Origin: Nocardioides terrigena
GTDB taxonomy: Bacteria; Actinomycetota; Actinomycetes; Propionibacteriales; Nocardioidaceae
NCBI RefSeq assembly: GCF_003047265.1
Contig: NZ_PZYY01000004.1
Location: forward strand, 372,001-436,000
DNA: 64,000 nt
Reading direction: 5' to 3'
Shown: one piece after another, positions 8,354 to 17,727 of the stretch
How positions within the stretch are numbered: position 1 is the stretch's first letter
Layout of the letters: each line of letters starts with the position of its first letter
Notes under the pieces: model-generated
The model's input: only the letters and a program-made list of their open reading frames with translations
Databases searched by the model: none
What the model was told of the DNA's origin: nothing
Program-made: the position numbers and the translations under genes

Positions 8354-10297
8354 GTGAGCATCCTCGACGACGCCCGCCCGGGCATGAACCCTGACATCCG
8401 TCCCCAGGACGACCTGTTCGGCCACGTCAACGGGCGTTGGCTCGACGAGACCGAGATCCCCAGCGACCGGTCGAGCTGGGGCCCCTTCGTCCAGCTCGCC
8501 GACGTCGCCGAGCAGCAGGTGCGCGACATCATCACCTCGCTCGCCGAGACGCCGGCCGACGAGCTCGACGAGGAGGCCCGCAAGATCGGTGACCTCTACG
8601 CCTCGTTCATGGACGAGGAGGCGATCGACCGGCTCGGGACCCGCCCGATCCAGCCGCTGGTCAACGCCGTCGAGGGGCTGCGCGACGTGCGCGACCTGGC
8701 GGCGTTCCTCGGTGAGTTCGAGCGCATCGGCGGCGCCGGTCTCTTCGGGTCCTACATCGACACCGACGACCGCAACTCCGACCGCTACCTGTTCCACATC
8801 ACCCAGGGCGGCCTGGGCCTGCCCGACGAGAGCTACTACCGCGACGACAAGTTCGCCGAGATCCGCGAGGCGTACGTCGGCTACCTCACCCGCCTGCTCG
8901 AGCTGGGCGGCCATGCTGATCCCGCCGCCGCGGCGCAGACGGTCCTCGACCTCGACACCCGCCTGGCCAAGGGGCACTGGGAGCGCGCCGAGACCCGCGA
9001 CGTCCAGAAGACCTACAACCTGATGACCCTCGAGGAGCTCCAGGCGCTGGCGCCGGCCTTCGACTGGGAGGCCTACGCCACCAACCTCGGCGGCAGCGCC
9101 GAGACGATCGCCGAGTCGTGCGTCCGGCAGCCGTCCTACCTCGCGCACCTCTCCACGGTGCTCGAGGAGGTCGACATCGAGCAGTGGCGTCCGTGGCTGC
9201 TGTTCCACGTGCTGCGCTCCGCGGCGCCCTACCTGCCCGACGCCTTCGTGCAGACCAACTTCGACTTCTACGGCCGCACCCTCAACGGCACGCCCGAGCT
9301 GCGCGAGCGGTGGAAGCGTGGCGTCGCGCTGGTCGAGGGGGCCATCGGCGAGGCCGTCGGCCGGGTCTACGTCGACCGCCACTTCCCGCCGGAGTCCAAG
9401 GCGATGATGGACGACCTCGTGGCCAACCTGCTGCAGGCCTACCGCGTCTCCATCGAGGCGCTGGACTGGATGACCGAGGAGACCAAGCAGCGGGCCTACG
9501 ACAAGCTCGACACCTTCCGGCCCAAGATCGGCTACCCGGAGAAGTTCCGCGACTACAGCAACCTGCGGGTCACCCCCGGTGACCTGATGGGCAACGTCGC
9601 CGCCTCCGCGGCGTACGAGACCGACCGCGAGCTCGCCAAGATCGGCTCGCCGGTCGACCGCGACGAGTGGTTCATGCTGCCGCAGACCGTCAACGCCTAC
9701 TACAACCCCGGCACCAACGAGATCTGCTTCCCGGCGGGCATCCTCCAGAAGCCGTTCTTCAGCCCCGACGCCCACCCCGCGGAGAACTACGGCGGCATCG
9801 GCGCGGTGATCGGCCACGAGATCGGCCACGGCTTCGACGACCAGGGCGCGCAGTACGACGGCGCCGGCAACCTCAACGACTGGTGGACCGCCGACGACAA
9901 GGCCGCCTTCGAGGTCAAGTCCAAGGCCCTCATCGAGCAGTACGACGACTTCGAGCCGCGCGCGCTGCCGGGCGAGAAGGTCAACGGGGCCCTGACCGTC
10001 GGCGAGAACATCGGCGACCTCGGTGGGCTGACCATCGGCCACAAGGCGTTCGTGATCGCCGAGGGTGGCGAGGCGTCCGTCGAGGACCGCCGCAAGGTCT
10101 TCCTCAACTGGGCCTACGTCTGGCGCACCAAGCGGCGCAAGGAGCAGGAGCAGCAGTACCTCACGATCGACCCGCACTCGCCGCCGGAGTTCCGCGCCAA
10201 CATCGTGCGCAACCTCGACGAGTTCCACGAGGTCTTCGAGACCTCGGACGGCGACGCCCTCTGGGTCGAGCCGGACCAGCGCGTCCGCATCTGGTGA
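8354..10297 (+). CDS. M13-family zinc metallopeptidase (PepO/neprilysin-like)
   Basis: A 647-residue endopeptidase of the neprilysin family. The zinc motif HEIGH is at residues 488-492, the third ligand lies in ENIGD (Glu 551), the substrate-binding NAYYNP precedes them, and the C-terminus ends with the usual aromatic residue (RIW). There is no signal peptide, so it is probably cytoplasmic like other actinobacterial PepO proteins. GTG 8354 is preceded by TAGGGT at 8341-8346 with a 7-nt gap. It is convergent with the patatin gene with one intervening base; a terminator hairpin lies inside that gene's 3' end. Confidence 0.93.
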   Translation: MSILDDARPGMNPDIRPQDDLFGHVNGRWLDETEIPSDRSSWGPFVQLADVAEQQVRDIITSLAETPADELDEEARKIGDLYASFMDEEAIDRLGTRPIQPLVNAVEGLRDVRDLAAFLGEFERIGGAGLFGSYIDTDDRNSDRYLFHITQGGLGLPDESYYRDDKFAEIREAYVGYLTRLLELGGHADPAAAAQTVLDLDTRLAKGHWERAETRDVQKTYNLMTLEELQALAPAFDWEAYATNLGGSAETIAESCVRQPSYLAHLSTVLEEVDIEQWRPWLLFHVLRSAAPYLPDAFVQTNFDFYGRTLNGTPELRERWKRGVALVEGAIGEAVGRVYVDRHFPPESKAMMDDLVANLLQAYRVSIEALDWMTEETKQRAYDKLDTFRPKIGYPEKFRDYSNLRVTPGDLMGNVAASAAYETDRELAKIGSPVDRDEWFMLPQTVNAYYNPGTNEICFPAGILQKPFFSPDAHPAENYGGIGAVIGHEIGHGFDDQGAQYDGAGNLNDWWTADDKAAFEVKSKALIEQYDDFEPRALPGEKVNGALTVGENIGDLGGLTIGHKAFVIAEGGEASVEDRRKVFLNWAYVWRTKRRKEQEQQYLTIDPHSPPEFRANIVRNLDEFHEVFETSDGDALWVEPDQRVRIW

Positions 10298-10298
10298 G

Positions 10299-11291
10299 TC
10301 AGGCGGCTCCCCCCGCGACGAGGGGGGAGCCGTGCTCCCGGCGCCACGCGTCGAAGTCCCAGCGATCGAGGAACGCCGTCGCGGCCCCGACGCCGTTGTC
10401 GAAGAGCTCGCGCTTGGTCCCGGCCGAGAGCCGGAAGTCTGTCGAGCGCACCTCTCCGGTGTCGACGAAGACGGTGCGCGACACCACCGACGGGCGCTCC
10501 TCGACCACCCGGTCGTGGGCGTTGGTCATGGTGGCGACCAGGGCCCGGGCCAGCGCCATCGGGTCGTCGGCGTCGTACCAGCGCTCCTCCGACAGCGGGA
10601 GCCCCGCCGACAGCCGGATCCCGAGGGTCGGGTGGTCGGGCTCGTCGTCGAAGAGGCCGATCGGGAAGTTGGACAGCATCCCCCCGTCGGTGAGCACCAG
10701 CTCGGTGCGGCCGCCGGTCAGGGCCGGGTCGACCGGCAGGCGCCAGGGCCGGAAGAAGAACGGGATGGACGCGGAGGCACGGACCGCGTCGGCGACCGGC
10801 ATGCCGTCCGGGGAGCAGCCGAGCAGGCGCTCGTAGTCCCACGGCAGGCGCAGCATCCGGCCGCGGGAGACGTCCGAGACGATGACGACGAGCCGGTAGC
10901 GGTGCTCGATCGGGGTCCGCGACGTGGTGCCGGGCAGGCGCAGGTCCCCCCAGGACCACACGCCTGCGTCGGCCAGCGTCTCCTGGATCCAGCGGTGCAG
11001 GCTCCGGCCGCGGTGGACGCCCTCACCGGTGAGCAGGTCGAGGCCGTTGCCGAGGGGGCCGAGGAGACGGCCGTAGGGCCCTTCATCGAGGAAGGTCGCG
11101 AAGTCCGTGTCGATGGTCAGCTCCTCCACCCGGTCCCCGAGGCCCGCGGCGACCAGCGAGGCCACGATGGCGCCCGCGGACGTGCCGGCCACCCGGTGGA
11201 AGTCGTAGTGGTCCGCGAGCACGTGCACCGCCCCCGCCAGGCCGGCACCCTTGACGCCCCCGCCCTCGAGGACCAGATCGCTCATGGACAT
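10299..11291 (-). CDS. Patatin-like phospholipase
   Basis: A 330-residue serine acyl hydrolase. The patatin catalytic elements are present in order: the oxyanion loop EGGGVKGAG (about residue 8), the nucleophile elbow GTSAGA (about 44-49) and the dyad Asp in DGG (about 200). It is predicted to cleave acyl chains from glycerolipids or other esters. ATG 11291 has GGGGAG 6 nt upstream; a second ATG at 11285 is possible. No signal peptide or membrane segment is visible. Confidence 0.88.
   Translation of the reverse strand: MSMSDLVLEGGGVKGAGLAGAVHVLADHYDFHRVAGTSAGAIVASLVAAGLGDRVEELTIDTDFATFLDEGPYGRLLGPLGNGLDLLTGEGVHRGRSLHRWIQETLADAGVWSWGDLRLPGTTSRTPIEHRYRLVVIVSDVSRGRMLRLPWDYERLLGCSPDGMPVADAVRASASIPFFFRPWRLPVDPALTGGRTELVLTDGGMLSNFPIGLFDDEPDHPTLGIRLSAGLPLSEERWYDADDPMALARALVATMTNAHDRVVEERPSVVSRTVFVDTGEVRSTDFRLSAGTKRELFDNGVGAATAFLDRWDFDAWRREHGSPLVAGGAA
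10304..10332. terminator. GC-rich hairpin terminator inside patatin 3' end
   Basis: An 11-bp perfect stem (CGGCTCCCCCC at 10304-10314, GGGGGGAGCCG at 10322-10332) with a 7-nt loop. It lies just after the M13 stop codon but within the last codons of the convergent patatin gene. It could terminate M13 transcription; there is no long T tract, as is usual in actinobacteria. Confidence 0.6.
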
Positions 11292-11416
11292 GTGGTGCTC
11301 CCCTCGACCACGGCGCCCCCGTGACACCGGCTCACCAGGTAAAGAGACGCGCCGTCGGCCGGTGATACGGCATCGAGGCGATTCCCCGCACCCGCGGACG
11401 GGTCTACCCTCGGGCC

Positions 11417-11878
11417 ATGGGAGCAGCGGTCAGCATCGATGGCGGGATCCTCGTGGGTCATGACGGGTCGAAATCCTCCAGCGAGGCGGTGACCTGGGCC
11501 GCGGGCCATGCCGCCCGGCTCGGGGTGCCCCTCCACGTGATGCGGGCCTGGGTGCTCACCAACGCCCCGCGGCCGAAGACGATGGAGCCCGGCTTCGTCC
11601 CGCCGGAGAAGGACTTCGAGGAGGCGGTGCTCGAGCAGCTTGCCCGCGACGTCGAGGCCCTGCACCTGCACCCGGACTGCACCGTCGAGCTCCACGCCGC
11701 CCACGGCCAGTCGTCGGCCAAGCTCCTCGAGGCCGCGGTCGGTGCCGAGATGCTCGTGGTCGGCCGGCGCGGCGCGGGCGGCTTCCGTGGGCTGCTGACC
11801 GGCTCGACGGCCGACCAGGTGGTGCGGCACTCGCCGTGCCCGGTCGTGGTCGTGCCGATCAAGAACCGCGGCGAGTGA
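11417..11878 (+). CDS. Universal stress protein (UspA family)
   Basis: A 153-residue single Usp domain. It begins with the first strand and nucleotide-binding Asp/Ser (VGHDGSKSS) and ends with the ATP-binding motif G-2X-G-9X-G-S/T (GRRGAGGFRGLLTGSTA), so it is probably of the ATP-binding type. TACCCT at 11405-11410 lies 6 nt before ATG 11417, predicting a leaderless transcript. It is divergent from the patatin gene. In actinobacteria such proteins are induced by starvation or hypoxia; no operator is recognisable here. Confidence 0.88.
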   Translation: MGAAVSIDGGILVGHDGSKSSSEAVTWAAGHAARLGVPLHVMRAWVLTNAPRPKTMEPGFVPPEKDFEEAVLEQLARDVEALHLHPDCTVELHAAHGQSSAKLLEAAVGAEMLVVGRRGAGGFRGLLTGSTADQVVRHSPCPVVVVPIKNRGE

Positions 11879-11921
11879 TGCTCCTGCGGCCGGCCTCGTC
11901 GGCGGGTTGTTGAATGGGCCG

Positions 11922-12698
11922 GTGATCAAGCCGGGGCACGACCAGGGCGCGTACGCCGTCCGCTGCGAGTGGGGACCCGTCGGCGCGGCCCTCGTCCCCG
12001 CGGACGTCGCGGTCGTCGTCGACGTGCTGTCCTTCACCACGACGGTGACCGTCGCGGTCGGGCAGGGCATCGAGGTTCTGCCGTTCGGCTGGCGCGACGA
12101 ACGGGCCCGTGCGTACGCCGCGTCCCGCGACGCGCTGCTGGCGGTCGGTCGTCTCGAGGCGCGCGAGCAGGAGGGCAGCGTGAGCCTGTCGCCGGCGGCG
12201 ATGACCGAGGTGACCGGTGTGGGCCGGATCGTGCTGCCGTCGCCCAACGGGTCGACCATCACCGTTGCCCTGGCCGGTACCGGGGCCCGGGTCGTGGCCG
12301 GGTCGCTGCGCAACGCCTCGGCGGTCGCCGCCCTCCTCGCGCCGCTGCTGCGCGACGGCGCGACGTGCGTCGTCGTACCGGCAGGGGAGCGGTGGCCCGA
12401 CGGCACCCTGCGACCGTGCGTCGAGGACCTGTGGGGTGCGGGCGCGATCCTGTCCGGCCTGGTCGGTCTCGGGGTGGAGGGGCTGAGCCCGGAGGCCCGG
12501 GCCGCGACCCACGCCTGGTCCGGGGCGCGGTTGCCGACCGACCTCCACGACTGCGCCGGCGGGCGCGAGCTGGCGGCCGCCGGCTTCGCCGACGACGTGG
12601 TCGTCGCGGCCATGGTCGACGCCAGCGAGGTCGTCCCCGTGCTGGACGGGGAGGCCTTCACCGACGCGGGCCGAGCGGGTGTCGGAGCGCCCTGTTAG
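11922..12698 (+). CDS. 2-phosphosulfolactate phosphatase family protein (ComB-like)
   Basis: A 258-residue protein with the conserved ComB blocks DVLSFTTTV near the N-terminus, PSPNGSTI and SLRNASA in the middle, and EDLWGAGAI later. ComB removes phosphate from 2-phosphosulfolactate in archaeal coenzyme M synthesis; in actinobacteria the family is common without that pathway, so the true substrate is uncertain. GTG 11922 is chosen; TTG at 11907 is an in-frame alternative with an N-terminus unlike the family. A RecQ-type helicase gene follows after 10 bp. Confidence 0.78.
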   Translation: MIKPGHDQGAYAVRCEWGPVGAALVPADVAVVVDVLSFTTTVTVAVGQGIEVLPFGWRDERARAYAASRDALLAVGRLEAREQEGSVSLSPAAMTEVTGVGRIVLPSPNGSTITVALAGTGARVVAGSLRNASAVAALLAPLLRDGATCVVVPAGERWPDGTLRPCVEDLWGAGAILSGLVGLGVEGLSPEARAATHAWSGARLPTDLHDCAGGRELAAAGFADDVVVAAMVDASEVVPVLDGEAFTDAGRAGVGAPC

Positions 12699-12708
12699 AC
12701 ATGGAGCC

Positions 12709-14829
12709 ATGACCACTGCCACCGACGTCCGTGCCGATGCCGAGCGCCACCTCCGGGCGCTGGTGGGCCGCGACGACGCCGTCCTCCGCGAGGACCAGTG
12801 GTCGGCGATCGAGGCCCTCGCCGTCGACCGGCGCCGCGCGCTCGTGGTCCAGCGCACCGGGTGGGGCAAGTCGGCGGTCTACTTCGTGGCAACGCTCCTC
12901 CTGCGCTCGCAGGGGGCCGGCCCGACGGTGATCGTCTCGCCGCTGCTCGCCCTGATGCGCAACCAGATCGAGGCGGCCGAGCGGGCCGGCATCCGCGCGG
13001 TGACGATCAACTCCACCAACATCGAGCAGTGGCAGCCGATCAACGACGCGATCAACGCCGGCGAGGTCGACGTGCTGCTGGTCAGCCCCGAGCGGCTCAA
13101 CAACCCCGGCTTCCGTGACGAGGTGCTGCCCCGACTGGCGGCCACGTCGGGGCTGCTCGTGGTCGACGAGGCGCACTGCATCTCCGACTGGGGCCACGAC
13201 TTCCGTCCCGACTACCGCCGGATCCGCACCCTCCTCGGCGACCTGCCCGAGGGGATCCCGGTGCTCGCCACGACCGCGACCGCCAACGCCCGGGTGACCG
13301 CCGACGTCGCCGAGCAGCTCGGGGGCGGGCTCGACCCGGCCGCCGACGAGCGCTCCGGCGTGCTCGTGCTGCGCGGCTCCCTCGACCGCGAGTCGCTGCG
13401 CCTGGGGGTGCTGCGGCTGCGCACGGCCGAGCAGCGGCTGGCCTGGCTGGCCGACCACCTCTCCGAGCAGCCCGGCTCCGGCATCGTCTACTGCCTGACC
13501 GTCGCCGCCACCCAGGAGGTCGCGGCCTACCTGCGCGAGCGCGGGCACGAGGTGGCGGCCTACTCAGGCCAGACCGACCCGACCGAGCGCCAGGCCCTGG
13601 AGGCCGACCTGGTCGGCGGCCGGGTCAAGGCCCTCATCGCCACCTCGGCGCTGGGCATGGGGTTCGACGCGTCGCTGGGCTTCGTCATCAACCTCGGGGC
13701 TCCCCAGTCCCCGGTCGCCTACTACCAGCAGGTCGGTCGCGCCGGCCGTGGCACCTCCGAGGCCAGTGTCGTGCTGCTGCCCCAGCTCGAGGACCGCGAC
13801 ATCTGGGCCTACTTCGCCGGACTGTCGTTCCCGCCCGAGCAGCTCGTCCGGCAGACCATCGACGTGCTCGCCCGGTCCGACCGGCCGCTGTCCACCGCGA
13901 CCCTCGAGTCCTACGTCGAGCTCGGCCGCAACCGCCTCGAGGCGATGCTCAAGGTGCTCGACGTCGACGGCGCCGTCCGGCGCGTGCAGGGCGGGTGGGA
14001 GGCGACCGGTCGCGAGTGGGTCTACGACGCCGAGCGCTACGACCGGGTGCGCGCCGCCCGCGAGCGCGAGCAGGCTGCGATGCTGGCCTACCTCGACAGC
14101 GACGTGTGCCGGATGCGCTACCTGCGCGAGCAGCTCGACGACCCCGACGCCGTCGACTGCGGGCGCTGCGACAACTGCGGCGGCCTCTCGCTGACCACCA
14201 CGGTGTCCGACGAGGCCGTCGCCTCCGCCAGTGCCCGGCTCTCACGCCCCGGGGTGGCGATCGAGCCCCGCAAGATGTGGCCCACCGCGCTGGCCAACCT
14301 GGGCCTCGGCCTCAAGGGCAAGATCGGCAGCGGCCCCTCCGAGGGCCGTGCCATCGCCCGGCTCACCGACCTCGGTCATGGGCAGGCCCTGCGCGAGCTC
14401 TTCGCCGAGGGCGTTCCCGACGGTCCCGTGCCGCCGTCGCTGGCCGCCGGCCTGATGACGGTGATGAAGGACTGGTCGGGCGAGTGGGCCGAGCGGCCCG
14501 TCGCGATCGTGCACGTCGAGTCCGCCACCCGGCCCCAGCTCGTCGCCGACCTCGCCGCCGGCCTGAGCCGGGTCATGCAGCTCCCCGTCGTCGGCACCTG
14601 GGCGATCGCCGACCCCTCGGTCGCGCCCGGTCGGGGAGCCACCAACTCCGCGCAGCGCGTCGCCGCGGTCACCCGGCGCTACGAGCTGCGCGCCGACGTG
14701 CCCTCCGGCCCGGTGCTGCTCGTCGACGACCTCGTCGTCACCGGCTGGACCCTCACCGTCGCCGCCGTCGCGCTCCGGGAGGCCGGTGCCTCGGCAGTGC
14801 TGCCCGTCGCGCTCGGCACCCAGGCCTGA
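12709..14829 (+). CDS. RecQ-family DNA helicase with C-terminal phosphoribosyltransferase-like domain
   Basis: A 706-residue superfamily 2 helicase. Walker A lies around K54 (RTGWGKS), DEAH at 153-156, and helicase motif VI includes QQVGRAGRG. A RecQ zinc cluster follows (CGRCDNC at 484-490). Residues about 590-706 do not look like HRDC; they resemble a type I phosphoribosyltransferase, with VLLVDDLVVTGWTL at about 669-682 matching the PRPP-binding loop. The helicase role is unwinding of DNA during repair; what the tail does is unknown. No Shine-Dalgarno sequence; TAGACA lies 7 nt before the ATG, one base off the leaderless consensus. Confidence 0.9.
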   Translation: MTTATDVRADAERHLRALVGRDDAVLREDQWSAIEALAVDRRRALVVQRTGWGKSAVYFVATLLLRSQGAGPTVIVSPLLALMRNQIEAAERAGIRAVTINSTNIEQWQPINDAINAGEVDVLLVSPERLNNPGFRDEVLPRLAATSGLLVVDEAHCISDWGHDFRPDYRRIRTLLGDLPEGIPVLATTATANARVTADVAEQLGGGLDPAADERSGVLVLRGSLDRESLRLGVLRLRTAEQRLAWLADHLSEQPGSGIVYCLTVAATQEVAAYLRERGHEVAAYSGQTDPTERQALEADLVGGRVKALIATSALGMGFDASLGFVINLGAPQSPVAYYQQVGRAGRGTSEASVVLLPQLEDRDIWAYFAGLSFPPEQLVRQTIDVLARSDRPLSTATLESYVELGRNRLEAMLKVLDVDGAVRRVQGGWEATGREWVYDAERYDRVRAAREREQAAMLAYLDSDVCRMRYLREQLDDPDAVDCGRCDNCGGLSLTTTVSDEAVASASARLSRPGVAIEPRKMWPTALANLGLGLKGKIGSGPSEGRAIARLTDLGHGQALRELFAEGVPDGPVPPSLAAGLMTVMKDWSGEWAERPVAIVHVESATRPQLVADLAAGLSRVMQLPVVGTWAIADPSVAPGRGATNSAQRVAAVTRRYELRADVPSGPVLLVDDLVVTGWTLTVAAVALREAGASAVLPVALGTQA

Positions 14830-14831
14830 GC

Positions 14832-14851
14832 GCCGCCCGTCGCGGGGCGGC
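14832..14851. terminator. Hairpin after the RecQ-like gene
   Basis: GCCGCCC at 14832-14838 and GGGCGGC at 14845-14851 form a 7-bp GC stem with a 6-nt loop, 3 bp after the helicase stop and in the gap before the convergent MFS gene. No T run follows, so termination is likely but unproven. Confidence 0.5.
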
Positions 14852-14914
14852 CGGGTCCGTCCGACGCCGCGGTCGCTGATGGCGGGCGCGGGCGTCGTAC
14901 GTCAGCGTGGGGGG

Positions 14915-16492
14915 TCAGTGACCCATCATCGCCGCGGGGTCGGCCGGGGTGACCTTCGTGCGCGGCAGGAAGGCGGCCGGGATGAGGCAGCAGGCGACGA
15001 GGATGGTCGCGACGACGAACACCGTGGCGAAGGAGTCGGCCAGCGCGACCTGGCCCTGCGCCACCACGGCCGTGAACTGGTCGATCGGCAGGCCGAGCTG
15101 CTCCGCGAGGGCGGCCAGCGCCGACGGATCGCCCTCGGCGGACCGGGCCGCGAGGTAGACCGGGGCCGTGTCGCTGCCCTTGATCTCGTTGGTGAGGATC
15201 ACCGAGAACAGCGCGGTGCCCATCGACGCCGCGACCTGCTGGGTGATGTTGAGCAGCGTCGAGCCCCGGGCCACGTTGTGCGCGGTCAGCGTCGCGAGCG
15301 CCGCGGTCATGATCGGCATCATGGTGCCGCCCATGCCGAGGCCCATGATGAACAGCGCGCCGAGCATGTAGGGGTAGGACGTGTCGGCACCGATCTGGGT
15401 GAACATGGCCATGCCGATCGTGATCACGGTGATGCCGGTGAGCACGATCTTGCCGGGGCCGATGCGGTCGGCCAGGATCCCGGCGATGGGCATGGTGATC
15501 ATGGCGCCGATGCCCTGCGGGGCGAGCAGCAGGCCGGCGCCGAGGGCGTCCTCGCCGCGGACCTGGATGAAGTAGAGCGGGAAGAGCAGCGAGGCGCCGA
15601 AGAACGCGATCGCGAACAGCATCATCGCGATCACCGCCACGGTCATGTTGCGGTTCTTGAACAGGCGCAGCTCGACCAGCGGGTGCAGGTTGCGGCGGTT
15701 GAGCGCCCACGGCACGAAGGCCACGATGAGCGCGAGGCCGAGGACCATCGGGGCCCAGACCTCGCTGGCGGCGGCCGTGCCGTGCTCGGGGATGGAGCTG
15801 ACGCCGTAGAGGAACAGGGCGAGACCGGGCGACAGCAGCAGCATGCCCAGCCAGTCGAAGGTCTCCGACGGCTCGACCTCGTCCTTCGGCAGGACGACCC
15901 ACGCGTAGGCGATCGCGGCGATGCCGATGGGCAGGTTGATCAGGAAGATCCAGTGCCACGAGGCGCTGTCGATCAGGGCGCCGCCGATGATCGGGCCGAA
16001 GATCGGGCCGAGGAGCATCGGGATGCCGAGCACGGCCATCACGCGACCGACGCGCTCGGGGCCGGCGGCGCGGGTCAGGATCGTCATGCCGAGCGGCATC
16101 AGCATGCCGCCGCCGAGGCCCTGGAGGACGCGGAAGAGGACCAGCATCTCGAGGCTGGTGGCCGCGGCACAGAGCACCGAGCCGGCGGTGAAGAGCAGCA
16201 CGGCCAGCAGGTAGAGCCGCTTGGTGCCGAAGCGGTCGGCCGCCCAGCCGGTCAGGGGGATGACGCTGGCCAGGGCCAGCGTGTAGCCGGTCATGGTCCA
16301 GGCGACCTCGGCCGCGGTGGCGTCGAACTCGCGCTGGAAGGTCTCGAGCGCGACGGACACGACCGTGATGTCGAGGATGGACATGATCGCGCCGAGCACG
16401 ACGACGCCCGCCACCAGGAGGACGTTCTTGTCGAGCTTGTCCGAGTCGCCCGCCGGTGTCCCGGCGGGGTGCTGCTGGATGTCTGTGGTCAC
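14915..16492 (-). CDS. EmrB/QacA-family MFS multidrug exporter
   Basis: A 525-residue membrane protein with about 14 predicted segments. It carries motif A (GWAADRFGTKRLY), the DHA2 membrane-5 region (GPIFGPIIGGALIDSASWHW) and a short polar tail. GTG 16492 is chosen because the predicted N-terminus (VTTDIQQHP) matches the family; an upstream start at 16525 would put the promoter palindrome inside the coding region. It lies downstream of the M19 dipeptidase on the same strand, with its own palindrome at 16501-16516. Exported substrate unknown. Confidence 0.87.
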   Translation of the reverse strand: MTTDIQQHPAGTPAGDSDKLDKNVLLVAGVVVLGAIMSILDITVVSVALETFQREFDATAAEVAWTMTGYTLALASVIPLTGWAADRFGTKRLYLLAVLLFTAGSVLCAAATSLEMLVLFRVLQGLGGGMLMPLGMTILTRAAGPERVGRVMAVLGIPMLLGPIFGPIIGGALIDSASWHWIFLINLPIGIAAIAYAWVVLPKDEVEPSETFDWLGMLLLSPGLALFLYGVSSIPEHGTAAASEVWAPMVLGLALIVAFVPWALNRRNLHPLVELRLFKNRNMTVAVIAMMLFAIAFFGASLLFPLYFIQVRGEDALGAGLLLAPQGIGAMITMPIAGILADRIGPGKIVLTGITVITIGMAMFTQIGADTSYPYMLGALFIMGLGMGGTMMPIMTAALATLTAHNVARGSTLLNITQQVAASMGTALFSVILTNEIKGSDTAPVYLAARSAEGDPSALAALAEQLGLPIDQFTAVVAQGQVALADSFATVFVVATILVACCLIPAAFLPRTKVTPADPAAMMGH

Positions 16493-16500
16493 CGGAGAAT

Positions 16501-16516
16501 GGTGACAGTTGCCACC
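16501..16516. promoter_or_regulatory. Imperfect palindrome before the MFS exporter
   Basis: GGTGACA-GT-TGCCACC at 16501-16516 is a dyad with one mismatched pair, 9 nt upstream of the exporter GTG. The position is typical of a repressor operator. No regulator gene is adjacent, so the binding protein is unknown. Confidence 0.4.
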
Positions 16517-16550
16517 GACAACCACCCAGTCCTGACGGCTGTGGTCTGCC

Positions 16551-17726
16551 TCACCTCACGGGGTGGTCGAGGTCCTCGATCCGGGCCAGGCTCGGCCCGC
16601 GCAGTCGCTGGATCTCCCGGGCCCCCGCCTCGACGGACCGCATCACCCGCAGCACGTTGCGGCAGGTGAGCCGGGCGAGGTCGTCGGCCGACCAGCCGCG
16701 GTCGGCCAGCGCGGAGAGCAGTGCCGGGTAGCCCGTGACGTCCTCGAGGCCGGTGGGCAGCACCTCGACGCCGTCGTAGTCGCCGCCCAGCCCGACGTGG
16801 TCGATCCCGGCGACCTCGCGCACGTGCTCGCAGTGCGCGACGACGTCGGAGAGGTCCGCGACGGGCTCCGGGCGGGCGGCGCGGTAGGCCGCGTAGAACG
16901 GCGAGAAACGGGCGTTGTCGGCCTCGGCGATCCCCTCCGCGGCCGCGGCCTCCACGGCACCGCGGTGCCAGTCGGCGCACGCCTGGTTCACGAACTTGGG
17001 GACGAAGGTCACCATGCAGACCCCGCCCTGGTCACGCAGCGACTCCAGCACGTCGTCGGGCGCGTTGCGGGGGCTGTCGGTCACCGCCCGCGCGGAGCTG
17101 TGGCTGAAGATCGCCGGCACCTCGGCCACGGCGAGGGCGTCGCGCATCGTGCCGGCCGAGACGTGGGACAGGTCAACCATCATGCCGATCCGGTTCATCT
17201 CCCGGACCACCTCGCGGCCGAAGGCGGTCAGTCCGCCCGCGACCGGGCGGTCGGTGGCCGAGTCGGCCCACGGGGTGTTCGCGTTGTGGGTGAGCGTCAG
17301 GTACTGCACCCCGAGCGCGTGCAGCTGGCGCAGGGTCCCGAGCGAGGAGTTGATGGAGTGCCCGCCCTCGGCGCCCATCAGCGAGGCGATCCGCCCGTCC
17401 GCCCAGGCCGCCTCGACCTCGTCGGCGGTCCGCGCCGGCGCCAGCCGGTCGGCGTACCGGGCGGTGAGGGCGTACGCCGCGTCGACCTGCTCCAGCGTCG
17501 CGCTCACCGCGTGGTCACCGGTCAGCCGGGTCGGGACGTAGACCGACCAGAACTGGGCGCCCACCCCGCCGGCGGCCAGCCGCGGCAGGTCGGTGTGGGT
17601 CGGGGTGCCGCCGACGCCGACGTCGAGGGCGTCCCAGTCGTAGCGGGTCTCCTCGCGGGCGGTCCAGAGGAGGTCGTTGTGCCCGTCGACGACGGGGTGC
17701 TGGGCGAGCAGCGCGGGGAGGTCCAC
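16551..17726 (-). CDS. Membrane dipeptidase-type peptidase (M19, renal dipeptidase family)
   Basis: A 391-residue zinc dipeptidase. It starts with the metal-binding DGHND (residues 14-18), followed by the bridging Glu in MGAEGGHS, HNANTPW, the His pair in VDLSHVS and SHSSARA, and GLGGDYDG near the end, all landmarks of the M19 family. It would hydrolyse dipeptides, possibly with D-residues. GTG 17726 lies 1 nt after the stop of the glutathione peroxidase gene, so the two are probably co-transcribed. No signal peptide. Confidence 0.9.
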   Translation of the reverse strand: MDLPALLAQHPVVDGHNDLLWTAREETRYDWDALDVGVGGTPTHTDLPRLAAGGVGAQFWSVYVPTRLTGDHAVSATLEQVDAAYALTARYADRLAPARTADEVEAAWADGRIASLMGAEGGHSINSSLGTLRQLHALGVQYLTLTHNANTPWADSATDRPVAGGLTAFGREVVREMNRIGMMVDLSHVSAGTMRDALAVAEVPAIFSHSSARAVTDSPRNAPDDVLESLRDQGGVCMVTFVPKFVNQACADWHRGAVEAAAAEGIAEADNARFSPFYAAYRAARPEPVADLSDVVAHCEHVREVAGIDHVGLGGDYDGVEVLPTGLEDVTGYPALLSALADRGWSADDLARLTCRNVLRVMRSVEAGAREIQRLRGPSLARIEDLDHPVR

Positions 17727-17727
17727 C

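Noticed and set aside
12901..12922. ATP-dependent defence (anti-phage) island around RecQ, SNF2 and SWIM genes
   Set aside because: RecQ and SNF2-SWIM are separated by unrelated housekeeping genes, and no nuclease, methylase or other defence partner is nearby; both are common chromosomal genes in actinobacteria.
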